Notes under the pieces: model-generated | What the model was told of the DNA's origin: nothing | The model's database searches: none | Seen by the model: the letters and a program-made list of their open reading frames with translations, nothing else | Made by a program: the position numbers and the translations under genes | Shown: one piece after another, positions 9,199-18,043 of the stretch | Layout of the letters: each line of letters opens with the position of its first letter | Position numbering within the stretch: position 1 is the first letter of the stretch | Assembly: GCA_963764465.1 (NCBI GenBank) | Contig: CAVXSO010000006.1 | Location: forward strand, 744,001 to 808,000 | Direction of reading: 5' to 3' | Length of the DNA stretch: 64,000 bases | DNA from: JAJXXT01 sp963764465 | Lineage (GTDB): Bacteria; Pseudomonadota; Alphaproteobacteria; Acetobacterales; Acetobacteraceae

Positions 9199-10593
9199 AT
9201 GAGCAGAACCGACGCCGCCCTCGCGCACCTCGACAGGAACCTCGACGCCGCCATGGCCCGCTGGATGGACTGGCTGCGCATCCCCTCCATCTCCGCCCAG
9301 CCCGTCCACGCCGCGGATTGCCGCCGCGCCGCGGAATACGCGCGCGCCGACCTCACCTCCATGGGCTTCGCGGCCGAGATCAGGGAAACCGCGGGCCACC
9401 CCGTCGTCCTCGCCAGCCACCCCGGTCCGGGCACCGGCAAGCCCGGCCCCCGCCTGCTCTACTACGGCCATTACGACGTCCAGCCCGTGGACCCGGTGGA
9501 GCTGTGGTCCTCGCCCCCGTTCGAGCCCACCATCGTCGAGGGCAAGCACGGCAGGCGCGTCGTCGCCCGCGGCGCGGTGGACGACAAGGGCCAGGTCAGC
9601 ATGTGGCTCGCGGCATTCCGTTCCTGGTACGAAACCACCGGCACCATGCCCTGCCCCATCACCGTGCTGATCGAGGGCGAGGAGGAAGTGGGCTCCCTCA
9701 ACCTCGCCCCCTTCGTCACCGCCCACCGGAAGGAACTCGCGGCGGACATCGTCGTGGTGTCCGACACGGGCATGTGGGACATCGACACGCCCGCCCTCAC
9801 CACCTCGCTGCGCGGCCTCTGCTATGTCGAGGTCAAGCTCACCGCCGCCAACCGCGACCTGCATTCCGGCGTCTATGGCGGCTCGGCGCTGAACCCGATC
9901 AACGCCCTCACCCGCGCGCTCGGCCGCCTGCGCGACGACCAGGGCCGCATCCTCGTCCCCGGCTTCTACGACAACATCGCGGACATCTCGCCGCGCAAGG
10001 CCAACCAGTGGACCTCGCTCGGCTTCGACGAGGCGGAGTTCCTCGGCGACATCGGCCTCTCGATCCCCATCGGCGAGCAGGGCCGCACGGCGCTGGAGCG
10101 TCTCTGGGCGCGCCCCACCTGCGACATCAACGGCATCTGGGGCGGCTACATGGGCCCCGGCAGCAAGACCGTGATCCCGTCGGAGGCGTTCGCGAAAATC
10201 TCCTTCCGCCTCGTCCCCGGCCAGGACCCCGCCCGCATCGTCGAGAATTTCAAGTCGTTCATGAAGGGTAACGTTCCCGCGGACGCGAAGCTGGATTTCA
10301 CCGTCTTCGGCCTCGGCGAGGGCCTCGAAATCCCCACCGACTCCCGCTTCCTCGCCGCCGCCGAAAAGGCGCTGGCCACGGAATACAACAAGCCCCCGCT
10401 GCTCATCGGCTCCGGCGGCTCCATCCCCGTGGTCGAAACCTTCAAGAAGGAGCTCGGCCTCGATTCCGTGCTGATGGGCTTCGGCCTGGACGACGATCAG
10501 GTCCACTCGCCCAACGAGAAATTCGACCTGCGCTGCTTCCACAAGGGCGCGCGCAGCCACATCCGCCTGCTCGGCGAACTCGCCCCGGGGTAA
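9199..10593 (+). CDS. M20 family metallopeptidase (dipeptidase)
   Basis: A 464-residue di-zinc exopeptidase of the M20/M28 clan (ArgE/DapE/carnosinase group). Metal and catalytic motifs are in order: YYGHYDVQP (His and Asp), GAVDDKGQ (bridging Asp), EGEEEVGS (catalytic and ligand Glu), VVSDTGMW, and the final HSPNEKFDL. The lid/dimerisation domain lies between, with ANRDLHSGVYGG as the substrate-binding loop. This is the size and motif set of the CNDP-like dipeptidases. The start ATG at 9199 follows a GC-rich leader. It is transcribed divergently from petA and followed 22 bases later by a class II aldolase gene. Confidence 0.88.
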   Translation: MSRTDAALAHLDRNLDAAMARWMDWLRIPSISAQPVHAADCRRAAEYARADLTSMGFAAEIRETAGHPVVLASHPGPGTGKPGPRLLYYGHYDVQPVDPVELWSSPPFEPTIVEGKHGRRVVARGAVDDKGQVSMWLAAFRSWYETTGTMPCPITVLIEGEEEVGSLNLAPFVTAHRKELAADIVVVSDTGMWDIDTPALTTSLRGLCYVEVKLTAANRDLHSGVYGGSALNPINALTRALGRLRDDQGRILVPGFYDNIADISPRKANQWTSLGFDEAEFLGDIGLSIPIGEQGRTALERLWARPTCDINGIWGGYMGPGSKTVIPSEAFAKISFRLVPGQDPARIVENFKSFMKGNVPADAKLDFTVFGLGEGLEIPTDSRFLAAAEKALATEYNKPPLLIGSGGSIPVVETFKKELGLDSVLMGFGLDDDQVHSPNEKFDLRCFHKGARSHIRLLGELAPG

Positions 10594-10615
10594 GCCCCGC
10601 CAAAGGGAGGAAACG

Positions 10616-11410
10616 ATGCTGGAAAGCAACGAAAAGCGCCTCATCATCGAGGACATGCGCCGGCGCGTGACACAGGCGGAATGGCGTGCCCGCATCGACC
10701 TCGCCGCCTGCTACCGGCTGATGGCGCTCTACGAGATGTCGGACATGGGGGCGAACCACGTCTCGCTGCGCGTCCCCGGCGAGGCCGATTCCTTCCTCAT
10801 CAACCCCTACGGCATGCTCTACGAGGAAATCACCGCCTCGTCCCTCATCAAGATCGACCATGACGGCAACATCCTCGACAAGCCGTCCTACGGCGATTTC
10901 GACTTCGGCGTGAACCGCGCCGGCTTCGTCATCCACTCCGCCATCCACCGCGCGAGCCCGCGGACGGACTGCGTCATCCACACCCACACCTGGCCCGGCA
11001 TGGCGGTCTCGGCGCTGGCCTGTGGCCTCCTGCCCATCACCCAGACCTCGATGCGCTTCGCCAGCATCTCGTATCACGAGTACCAGGGCGTGGCCCTCAA
11101 CCTCGAGGAACAGGCAAGCCTCGTCGCCGACCTCGGCACCAACAACGCGATGATCCTGCGCAACCACGGCCTGCTCACCATCGGCAACACCGTCGGCGAG
11201 GCGTTCAACGCCATGCACCGGCTCGAGCTGTCGTGCAAAACCCAGCTCGCCGCCATGGCCTGCAACACCCGCCTCAACGCGGTGCCGGACGCCGTCGTGG
11301 AAGCGACCTGGAACCAGTATCAGCCCGGCACCCGCCGCCCCTACGGCGTGATGGAGTGGCCCGCCCTGCTGCGCCGGCTGGACAAGCTCGACCCGTCCTA
11401 CGCGACCTGA
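10616..11410 (+). CDS. Class II aldolase/adducin family protein
   Basis: A 264-residue protein of the class II aldolase/adducin fold. The zinc-ligand histidines are in VIHTHTWPGMAVSAL (two histidines) and in LRNHGLLTIG; the phosphate-loop region ANHVSLRVPG is near residue 45. Family members act as aldolases or epimerases on sugar phosphates and hydroxy acids, or as non-catalytic homologues. An AAAGGAGG-like ribosome site sits just upstream of the ATG at 10616. Its 3' end overlaps the convergent acetyltransferase gene by 13 bases. The substrate is not deducible. Confidence 0.82.
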   Translation: MLESNEKRLIIEDMRRRVTQAEWRARIDLAACYRLMALYEMSDMGANHVSLRVPGEADSFLINPYGMLYEEITASSLIKIDHDGNILDKPSYGDFDFGVNRAGFVIHSAIHRASPRTDCVIHTHTWPGMAVSALACGLLPITQTSMRFASISYHEYQGVALNLEEQASLVADLGTNNAMILRNHGLLTIGNTVGEAFNAMHRLELSCKTQLAAMACNTRLNAVPDAVVEATWNQYQPGTRRPYGVMEWPALLRRLDKLDPSYAT

Positions 11411-11874
11411 TCGGGCCCCAGGCCCAGCGCCAGCTCGTCGGTCGGCGCGAAACCCATGCGCAGGTAGAGCGACCTGGCGCCTTCGCCCGCGTGCAGCAGC
11501 GCGCGGGCGCATCCCCTCTCGCGCAGCCAGGCGGCACTCGCCCCGACCAGCGCCCGCCCGATGCCGGCCCGCCGGCAGGCCGGGTCCACCCAGACGCACC
11601 AGATATAGCCGGACACGGCCGGCTCCTCGCCACGGAACGCCGGGTAGCGGCGCTCCACGATGTGGCACACGGCGCAACCCACGCCACGGCCCTCGACACT
11701 GGCCGCGAAGGCCGCCAGCACGCCGGCACGGCGCCGTTGCAAAACGAACGCGATGAACCGCTCCCGCCAGTCGGGCGCGATCTCGGCATCGCGGACGCCC
11801 ATGTCCACCCAATGGCGGCGGTAGCATTCCGCCAGCCAGGCATCGTCCTCGCATGCCGCGATCGCATGTCTCAT
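11398..11874 (-). CDS. GNAT family N-acetyltransferase
   Basis: A compact 158-residue acetyltransferase. The acetyl-CoA binding motif A is visible as WVDPACRRAGIGRALVGAS (R-R-x-G-I-G-R, about residues 98-116), followed by ARSLYLRMGFAPTDE, the typical motif B ending in a YxxxGF-like element. The acceptor substrate is unknown. It lies downstream of the aldo/keto reductase on the same strand with a 174-base gap in which I see no gene. Confidence 0.8.
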   Translation of the reverse strand: MRHAIAACEDDAWLAECYRRHWVDMGVRDAEIAPDWRERFIAFVLQRRRAGVLAAFAASVEGRGVGCAVCHIVERRYPAFRGEEPAVSGYIWCVWVDPACRRAGIGRALVGASAAWLRERGCARALLHAGEGARSLYLRMGFAPTDELALGLGPDQVA

Positions 11875-12048
11875 CGCACCCCCCGCTCGCTCGCCGGGTC
11901 GAAGGCAGACCAGGCGAACCAGGACGCCACCCGCCCGGGAACAGGCGCCAGCCTCTCCCCGCGCGGCCGCGCGAGCGCGTCCTCCGCCACGCGCCAGCCG
12001 CGCGGCCGGCAGGCAGGCATCGCCCGCGCTCGCCGCCGCCCGGCGGCG

Positions 12049-13044
12049 TCAGCCACGTTCGCTGTCAAGGCTCGCCATCTGTACGGCGGCGTAACGTTCG
12101 CCGCGCGCCGCGCCCGTCGGCACCGCGCGCTCGATCGCGGCCAGGTCCGCCTCGCCCAGCCGCACCTCCAGCGCCCCCAGCGCCTCGGCAAGCCGGTCGC
12201 GCCGCCGCGCGCCAATCACCGGCACAATGTCCTCGCCCTTCGCCAGCACCCAGGCGATCGCAAGCTGTGCGACGCTCACGCCCCGTGCCAGGGCCAGCGC
12301 GCGCAGCGCCTCCACCAGCGCCAGGTTCGCCTCCACATTCCCCGCCTGGAACCGCGGCGCATGCGCGCGCCAGTCCCCGGGCGCCGCGCTGTCCGCCCGC
12401 CAGTGCCCGCCGAGCAACCCGCGCGAGAGCACGCCATACGCCGTCACCCCGATCCCCAGCTCCCGGCACGTCGCCAGCACCCCGTCCTCGATCCCGCGCG
12501 AGACCAGCGAATACTCGATCTGCAGGTCCACGATCGGGTGCACCGCGGCCGCGCGCCGTATCGTTTCCGAACCGACCTCGGAAAGCCCGACATGGCGCAC
12601 CCAGCCACGGCGCACCATCTCCCCGATCGCGCCCACCGTCTCCTCGATCGGCACGTTCGGGTCGAGCCGCGCCGGCCGGTAGACATCGATATAATCCACC
12701 CCCAGCCGCTGCAGCGTATAGGCAAGGGAGTTGGCAACCGCCGCCGGCCGCGCGTCGAACCCCACCCAGCCACCGGCGGCATCGCGCATCGCGCCGAACT
12801 TCACGCTCAGCAGCACGCGCTCGCGCGGCACCGTGCGCAGCGCCTCGCCGATCAGCATCTCGTTATGGCCCATGCCATAGAAATCGCCGGTGTCGAGCAG
12901 CGTGACACCCGCCTCCACCGCCGCCTGGATCGTGGCCAGGCTCTCTGCCCGGTCCGCCGGCCCGTACAGGCCGGACATCCCCATGCACCCGAGCCCGATC
13001 GCGGAAACCATCGGCCCCGCCTCACCCAGCCGTACCTCGCGCAT
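12049..13044 (-). CDS. Aldo/keto reductase
   Basis: A 331-residue NADPH-dependent (beta/alpha)8 oxidoreductase. The catalytic aspartate and tyrosine are in LLDTGDFYGMGHNEMLIG and the lysine in LLSVKFGAM. The position that normally holds the active-site histidine (LYYQHRVDP-type) reads VYRPARLDP, so that histidine is missing; it is replaced in this subgroup rather than by frameshift, because the flanking sequence aligns. NADP-binding elements close the chain (VPVIGARRRDRLAEALGAL). The ATG at 13042-13044 (MREVRLGEAGPMVSAIG) fits the family start. Confidence 0.85.
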   Translation of the reverse strand: MREVRLGEAGPMVSAIGLGCMGMSGLYGPADRAESLATIQAAVEAGVTLLDTGDFYGMGHNEMLIGEALRTVPRERVLLSVKFGAMRDAAGGWVGFDARPAAVANSLAYTLQRLGVDYIDVYRPARLDPNVPIEETVGAIGEMVRRGWVRHVGLSEVGSETIRRAAAVHPIVDLQIEYSLVSRGIEDGVLATCRELGIGVTAYGVLSRGLLGGHWRADSAAPGDWRAHAPRFQAGNVEANLALVEALRALALARGVSVAQLAIAWVLAKGEDIVPVIGARRRDRLAEALGALEVRLGEADLAAIERAVPTGAARGERYAAVQMASLDSERG

Positions 13045-13138
13045 CCGCTTCACCCCTTCACGCCACGTGACGGATATGCCCCGAGACGGCACCACCGCCA
13101 GCCCGGCCCAATAGGCCGCCCCAACCAGCCGGGCACCG

Positions 13139-14506
13139 TCAGCCTGCCACCGCCTTGATCCGCGCCAGCACCTCGGCCGGCCCCAGGGCCGCCATCGTCG
13201 CGTCGATCGGCGGGCTCGTCGTCCGCCCGGTCAGCGCCGCGCGCAACGGCTGCGCCACCTCGCCCAGTTTCCTGCCCCGCGCCTCGGCGAAGCTCCGCAA
13301 CCCCGCGTCCAGCGCGCCCGGCGAAAAATCCGTCTCCACCAGCACGTCCGCCAGCGCCGCCAGCAAGGCCCGGCTCTCCGCCGTCAGCAGCGCCGCCGCC
13401 TTCGCCTCCATCGGTTCCGCCACCGCAACGAGAAACCGCGCCCCCTCCGCCAGCTCCACCAGCGTCCTCGCGCGCTCCTTCAGCGCCGGCATGATGGCCA
13501 GAAGCTTCCCGCCGTCGACCTCCGGCATCCGCGCCCGCACCTCCGCCACCAGCCGCTCGTCCTCCGCCCGCCGCAGCCACACGCCGTTCACGTGCCCCAG
13601 CTTCGCATAGTCCATCCGGCTCGCCGCCCGCCCGACACCATCGACGTCGAACAGCGCGATCATCTCCTCGACACTCAGGATCTCGGCATCCCCATGCCCC
13701 CAGCCGAGCCGCACCAGGTAGTTCAGCAGCGCCTCCGGCAGGTAGCCCTGCTCGCGGAACTCGAACACGCTCGTCGCCCCGTGCCGCTTGGAAAGCTTCG
13801 CCCCGTCCGCGCCATGGATCAGCGGCACATGCGCGAACGCCGGCCGCGACCAGCCCATCAGGTCATAGACCTGCGCCTGGCGGAACGTGTTGGTCAGGTG
13901 ATCGTCGCCACGGATCACATGCGTGATTTCCATGTCGTGATCATCGACCACCACGGCGTGCAGGTAGGTCGGCGTCCCGTCCGAGCGCAGGATGATCATG
14001 TCGTCGAGTTCGGTGTTCGCCACCTCGACGCGCCCCTGCACCAGGTCATCGACCACCGTCGATCCCTCACGCGGCGCCTTCAGCCGTATCGCCGGCGCAA
14101 CGCCGGGCGGCGCCTCGCCGGGATCACGGTCCCGCCACGTCCCGTCATAGCGCGGCGGCCTGCCCTCGGCGCGCGCCTTCTCGCGCATCGCGACCAGGTC
14201 CTCGGGCGAGCACCAGCAGCGATACGCATGCCCCGATTCCAGCAGCTGCATCGCCACCTCCGCATGCCGCGCCTGGCGCGTCAGCTGGAACACCGGCGGC
14301 TCGTCGGGATAGATGCCGAGCCAGCCAAGCCCGTCCAGGATCGCCGACACGTGCTCCGCCCTGGAGCGTTCGCGGTCGGTGTCCTCGATGCGGATCAGGA
14401 ACTGCCCGCCGTGGTGGCGCGCGAACAGCCAGTTGAACAACGCCGTGTGCGCGCTGCCGATATGCAGCGTGCCGGTCGGGCTCGGGGCGAAGCGGGTACG
14501 GATCAT
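13139..14506 (-). CDS. gltX: Glutamyl-tRNA synthetase
   Basis: Class I aminoacyl-tRNA synthetase of 455 residues. The HIGH signature is RFAPSPTGTLHIGSAHTAL (residues 5-23), the KMSKS-like signature is GAKLSKRHGATSV (about 240), and the anticodon-binding region ends in PPIDATMAALGPAEVLARI. It charges tRNA-Glu and, because gatCAB is encoded in this window, probably also misacylates tRNA-Gln for amidation, as in most alphaproteobacteria; many of these carry two GltX paralogues, so which one this is remains open. The ATG at 14504-14506 begins at the family motif; upstream lies a tandem repeat. Confidence 0.93.
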   Translation of the reverse strand: MIRTRFAPSPTGTLHIGSAHTALFNWLFARHHGGQFLIRIEDTDRERSRAEHVSAILDGLGWLGIYPDEPPVFQLTRQARHAEVAMQLLESGHAYRCWCSPEDLVAMREKARAEGRPPRYDGTWRDRDPGEAPPGVAPAIRLKAPREGSTVVDDLVQGRVEVANTELDDMIILRSDGTPTYLHAVVVDDHDMEITHVIRGDDHLTNTFRQAQVYDLMGWSRPAFAHVPLIHGADGAKLSKRHGATSVFEFREQGYLPEALLNYLVRLGWGHGDAEILSVEEMIALFDVDGVGRAASRMDYAKLGHVNGVWLRRAEDERLVAEVRARMPEVDGGKLLAIMPALKERARTLVELAEGARFLVAVAEPMEAKAAALLTAESRALLAALADVLVETDFSPGALDAGLRSFAEARGRKLGEVAQPLRAALTGRTTSPPIDATMAALGPAEVLARIKAVAG

Positions 14507-14555
14507 GCCGCGCCCTCTAGCCCCAATTCCGCCCCCCGCAAACCGCATCATGCGC

Positions 14556-14690
14556 GCCTCCCGCGCATCGCCTTCCGCGCGCGTCCCGCGCATCACCCTC
14601 CGCGCGCGTCCCGCGCATCACCCTCCGCGCGCGTCCCGCGCATCACCCTCCGCGCGCGTCCCGCGCATCACCCTCCGCGCGCGTCCCGCG
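14556..14690. repeat. 25-bp tandem repeat between gltX and comEC
   Basis: Four uninterrupted, identical 25-base units beginning at 14581, 14606, 14631 and 14656 (GCGTCCCGCGCATCACCCTC then CGCGC), preceded by a diverged copy at about 14556-14580 and followed by a 10-base partial unit. The unit is not a multiple of three, there are no spacers, and it sits in the divergent gltX/comEC promoter interval, so it is non-coding and not a CRISPR. Confidence 0.95.
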
Positions 14691-14734
14691 CGACAGGCTG
14701 GCGGCGCGGAGGAACGCCCGCGTAGCCTCACCCC

Positions 14735-16909
14735 ATGCGCCCAGCGCCCGCAATCAGGTTCGAGCGCCTGCCCGCCCACCTCCTCCAGCGCCTGCCCACC
14801 CGCCGGCTCGGCCGCCTTGCCGCACGCCTGCGCGAGCACAAGCCCACAGGCCTCCCCGCCCGCCTGCTCGACCGTGTTCTGGAAGCGGAATCCGGCCGCT
14901 TCGGCCTCTGGCTCGCCCCTGCCCTCGTCGCCGGCGTGGCACTCTATTTCGCCCTCACCAGCGAGCCACCGGTCTGGGCCGGCCCCGCCGCCGCCATCCC
15001 CCTCCTCGCGGCCGCCATCGCGCTGCGCCACCGCCTCGCCCTCTTCCCCCTCGCCCTGCTCTGCGCCACATCCCTCGGCTTCACCGCCGCCACGCTCGCC
15101 ACCCTCCGCGCCGCGCCGATGCCGGCCCTCCCTCGCGGCGCCGTCACCGTGGAGGCAAACGTCGCGGAGCTGGAACCGCTGCCCACCGGCCGGCGCGTCC
15201 TCCTCGCCGCCGCCTCGCTCGACGGCGCCGCCCCGCTCACCCGCGACATCCGCATCCGCCTGCGCGACACCGACCCCGCGCCGATCACCGCCGGCAGCCG
15301 CATCCAGCTCCGCGCCCTGCTCCGTGCCCCCTCGCCCCCCGCCTGGCCCGGCGGCTGGGACCTCCAGCGCGACGCCTGGTTCAACAACCTCGCGGGCTAC
15401 GGCTTCGCCATCGGCCCCGCCACGGTGCTCGGCGCCGCGCCCGCCGGCATCTTCGCCCGCCTGCGCGGCATCATCCGCGCGCGCATCGCGGCCGCCGTGC
15501 CCGGCGTCCCCGGCGCCATCGCCGCGACGCTGCTCACCGGCGCCACCACCGGCATCCCGCAGGTGGACCGTGCCGCCTTCGCCGCCTCCGGCCTCGCCCA
15601 CCTGCTCGCCATCGCCGGCCTGCACATCGGCATCGTCATGGGCCTCCTCTTCGCGGCCACCCGCCTGCTGCTCGCCCTCTCGGAACGCGCGAGCCTGTTC
15701 TGGCCCACCAAGACCATCGCCGCCCTCGCATCCCTCGCCGCCGGCTTCCTCTACATGGAGCTCACCGGCGCCCACCTGCCCATCGAGCGCAGCTTCGCCA
15801 TGGCGACGATCGTCGTCCTCGCCGTCCTCGCCGGCCGCCGCGCCCTCTCCCTGCGCGGCCTGATGGTCGCCATGGCCGGCCTCGCCGCCTTCGACCCGGA
15901 AGCCGTCACCGGCGCCAGCTTCCAGATGAGTTTCTCCGCCGTCCTCGCCCTCATCGCCGGCTACCAGGCGCTCGACCCTCTCCTCGCCCGCCTCGCCGCG
16001 GACCACCGCTGGCACCGCCGCGTGCTGCGCCACGTCGCGATGCTGCTCACCACCAGCCTCCTCGCCGGCACCGCCTCGGCCCCGTTCGCCGCGTGGCATT
16101 TCGGCCGCATGCAGGTCTACTTCGCCGTCTCCAACATGCTCGCCGTCCCGCTCACCGCCTTCTGGACCATGCCGCTCGGCCTTCTGTCCGTTGCGCTGAT
16201 GCCGCTCCATGCCGAGGCCGTGGCGCTCATCCCGATGGGCTGGGGCACCGCGGGCACGCTCGCCATCGCGCGCTTCTTCGCGGGCCTCCCCGCCGCCTCC
16301 GTCGCCGTCCCCCACGCCCCGCCCTGGGGCCTGGTGCTCACGGCGCTCGGCCTTGCCTGGCTCTGTCTCTGGCGCTCACGCCTGCGACTCGCCGGCCTGC
16401 CCGCCATCGCCGCCGGCATCTTCTCCGCCTGGCTCGTCACGCCCCCCGCCATCCTCGTCGCACCAGACGCGGTCGCCATCCGCCACGGCGCCACCGTCCT
16501 CACCGCCACCGCCCGTGGCCGCCAGGCCTTCACCCTCGCCCAGTTCGAGGTCGCGCTCCCCCTGCCGCAACGCCCGCTCGGCTGCGACGCCGCCGCCTGC
16601 ACCCTCGCCCCGGGCATCGCCCTCCTGCCTGCCCAACACCCCGGCCAACGCCCCGGCCAGCGCCGCGCCAAGGCCCAGCCCCCGGCCGCCTGCCCGCCAG
16701 GCGCCACCGTCGTCATCGCTCTCGCCCGCGCCAATTGCGGCTCCGGCACCACCCTCATCGACGGCCAATTCCTCCGGCAGAACGGCGCCGCCGCCATCCG
16801 CCCCGGCACACCCCCCGCCATCACCACGGACCGCGAAACACGCGGCGCCCGCCCCTGGGTCCTCCTCGGCCCCCAGGCGCTGAACCTGCCCATGGCGAAA
16901 TCCGAATAG
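14735..16909 (+). CDS. comEC: ComEC/Rec2-family DNA uptake channel protein
   Basis: A 724-residue polytopic membrane protein. After a basic N-terminus come two hydrophobic segments and the soluble OB-like DUF4131 region (about residues 125-210, VTVEANVAELEPLPTGRRVLL). The competence domain follows, with its conserved HLLAIAGLHIGIVMGL and SFQMSFSAVLALIAGY elements and many membrane spans. The C-terminal 170 residues hold no recognisable metallo-beta-lactamase motif (no HxHxDH), as in many alphaproteobacterial forms. In competent species ComEC passes single-stranded DNA across the inner membrane. It is divergent from gltX and converges on lexA. Confidence 0.88.
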   Translation: MRPAPAIRFERLPAHLLQRLPTRRLGRLAARLREHKPTGLPARLLDRVLEAESGRFGLWLAPALVAGVALYFALTSEPPVWAGPAAAIPLLAAAIALRHRLALFPLALLCATSLGFTAATLATLRAAPMPALPRGAVTVEANVAELEPLPTGRRVLLAAASLDGAAPLTRDIRIRLRDTDPAPITAGSRIQLRALLRAPSPPAWPGGWDLQRDAWFNNLAGYGFAIGPATVLGAAPAGIFARLRGIIRARIAAAVPGVPGAIAATLLTGATTGIPQVDRAAFAASGLAHLLAIAGLHIGIVMGLLFAATRLLLALSERASLFWPTKTIAALASLAAGFLYMELTGAHLPIERSFAMATIVVLAVLAGRRALSLRGLMVAMAGLAAFDPEAVTGASFQMSFSAVLALIAGYQALDPLLARLAADHRWHRRVLRHVAMLLTTSLLAGTASAPFAAWHFGRMQVYFAVSNMLAVPLTAFWTMPLGLLSVALMPLHAEAVALIPMGWGTAGTLAIARFFAGLPAASVAVPHAPPWGLVLTALGLAWLCLWRSRLRLAGLPAIAAGIFSAWLVTPPAILVAPDAVAIRHGATVLTATARGRQAFTLAQFEVALPLPQRPLGCDAAACTLAPGIALLPAQHPGQRPGQRRAKAQPPAACPPGATVVIALARANCGSGTTLIDGQFLRQNGAAAIRPGTPPAITTDRETRGARPWVLLGPQALNLPMAKSE

Positions 16910-17017
16910 CCCGCGTCCTCGGCCCGCGACCGTCCGGGACCATGCTTGCGCGGGCCGGAGCCAGGCCTCAGCGAGCCGGCGGAACGACCACCGGCGCGAT
17001 AGTGCCGGACGGCAGGC

Positions 17018-17791
17018 TCAGTAGCGCCGCAGCAGCGCCACCAGCTTGCCCTGCACCCGCACCCGGTCGGCCGGGAAGATCCGCGTTTCGTGCCGCGGGT
17101 TCGCCGGCTCCAGCGCGATCGAGTTCCCCCGCCGCCGCAGCCGCTTCAGCGTCACTTCCTCGCCGTCCACCAGCGCCACGACGATCTGCCCGTTCTCCGC
17201 CGTCTGCCCCGCCCCGACGATCGCGACATCGCCATCATGGATACCCGCGTCGATCATCGAATCACCGGCAACTTCAAGTGCATAATGCTCGCCGTTCCCA
17301 AGCAGCGCGAGCGGCACCTCGATCGTCGCGGAGCTGTCCCGCAGCGCCTCGATCGGCGCGCCCGCGGCAATCCGCCCATAGAGCGGCAACGCCACCGCGG
17401 AGGCGGACGGCGCCGCCCGCGCACCCGCCAGCCGCCCCGAGAAATCACCCCGTATCACATTGGGACTAAACGACGGCGGACTAACCGATGGCGGACTAAC
17501 CGATGGCGGACTAACCGATGGCGGGCCAACCGAAATCGAGCCACCGGAAGGCGCCACCTCCGCCGCCCTCGGCATGTCCTCCGCCAGCCGCACCACCTCG
17601 AGCGCCCGCGCCCGGTGCCGGTGCCGCCGCAGAAACCCCCGCTCCTCCAGCGCCGAGATCAGCCGGTGGATCCCGGACTTGGAGCGCAGCGACAGCGCCT
17701 CCTTCATCTCCTCGAAGCTCGGCGAGACCCCGGTCTGCCGCAAATGCCGATCGATGAAGACCAGCAGCTCGTGCTGCTTGCGCGTGAGCAT
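17018..17791 (-). CDS. lexA: LexA repressor
   Basis: SOS-response repressor and self-cleaving S24 protease (257 aa). The winged-helix domain occupies residues 1-65 (MLTRKQHELLVFIDRHLRQT). The cleavage site is Ala143-Gly144 in YGRIAAGAPIEA, with catalytic Ser178 (GDSMIDAG) and Lys216 (VTLKRL). The hinge, residues about 85-110, is lengthened by a five-residue repeat, PPSVS, encoded by a 15-base tandem repeat, making the protein longer than the usual 230 or so. A consensus alphaproteobacterial SOS box lies 60 bases upstream, so it should repress itself. The start ATG at 17789-17791 matches the family N-terminus. Confidence 0.96.
   Translation of the reverse strand: MLTRKQHELLVFIDRHLRQTGVSPSFEEMKEALSLRSKSGIHRLISALEERGFLRRHRHRARALEVVRLAEDMPRAAEVAPSGGSISVGPPSVSPPSVSPPSVSPPSFSPNVIRGDFSGRLAGARAAPSASAVALPLYGRIAAGAPIEALRDSSATIEVPLALLGNGEHYALEVAGDSMIDAGIHDGDVAIVGAGQTAENGQIVVALVDGEEVTLKRLRRRGNSIALEPANPRHETRIFPADRVRVQGKLVALLRRY
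17463..17537. repeat. 15-bp tandem repeat within the lexA hinge
   Basis: Three identical in-frame copies of GGACTAACCGATGGC at 17478-17492, 17493-17507 and 17508-17522, with one diverged copy on each side (17463-17477 and 17523-17537). On the lexA strand each encodes PPSVS or a variant. Because the unit is a multiple of three, copy-number change would alter hinge length without breaking the gene. Confidence 0.95.
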
Positions 17792-17850
17792 CGCCTCTCC
17801 CTCGGGCCGTTTCCCGACACGTGCCGGAACAAACCGGCAACAACGGCGAT

Positions 17851-17865
17851 GTTCTATGTAAGTTC
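17851..17865 (-). promoter_or_regulatory. SOS box (LexA operator) of lexA
   Basis: GTTC TATGTAA GTTC is a perfect match to the alphaproteobacterial LexA operator GTTC-N7-GTTC. On the lexA strand it reads GAAC-N7-GAAC, 60 bases before the start codon. A TTGACC at 17875-17880 (read on the minus strand) could be the -35 element, which would place the operator across the -10 region and explain autorepression. Confidence 0.9.
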
Positions 17866-17949
17866 CCGTGAGCGGGTCAAGCAAAACGAGGCCGCCGGCC
17901 CGCTCCGCCACGCGCCGCCCGCCTCCCGCGTCAACTATCCACCTGCAGC

Positions 17950-17981
17950 GGATAATCTGTCAGGCATTTCCAGGATTATCC
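17950..17981. promoter_or_regulatory. Inverted repeat upstream of the efflux adaptor gene, operator candidate
   Basis: GGATAATC (17950-17957) and GATTATCC (17974-17981) form a perfect 8-base inverted repeat with a 16-base centre, 62 bases upstream of the HlyD-family start. The right half with its flank (CATTTCCAGGATTATCCCG, 17965-17983) recurs with three changes at 19202-19220 (CACTTCCAGAATTATCGCG), just after the same gene. This is the layout of a repressor operator; which regulator binds is unknown. Confidence 0.45.
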
Positions 17982-18043
17982 CGTCCTTCAAACAGAACCA
18001 TCCTCCCGCCAACGCACCACCCCACCAACCAGCGGAGGATGCC

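Noticed and set aside
11875..12048. A gene between the acetyltransferase and the aldo/keto reductase
   Set aside because: Only Arg-rich frames without a start site or motif are present; I see nothing functional here.
11233..13158. A 641-codon plus-strand frame opposite the aldo/keto reductase and acetyltransferase
   Set aside because: The real genes on the other strand carry catalytic motifs; this frame carries none.
14556..14690. CRISPR array
   Set aside because: Units are contiguous with no spacers and no cas genes are nearby.
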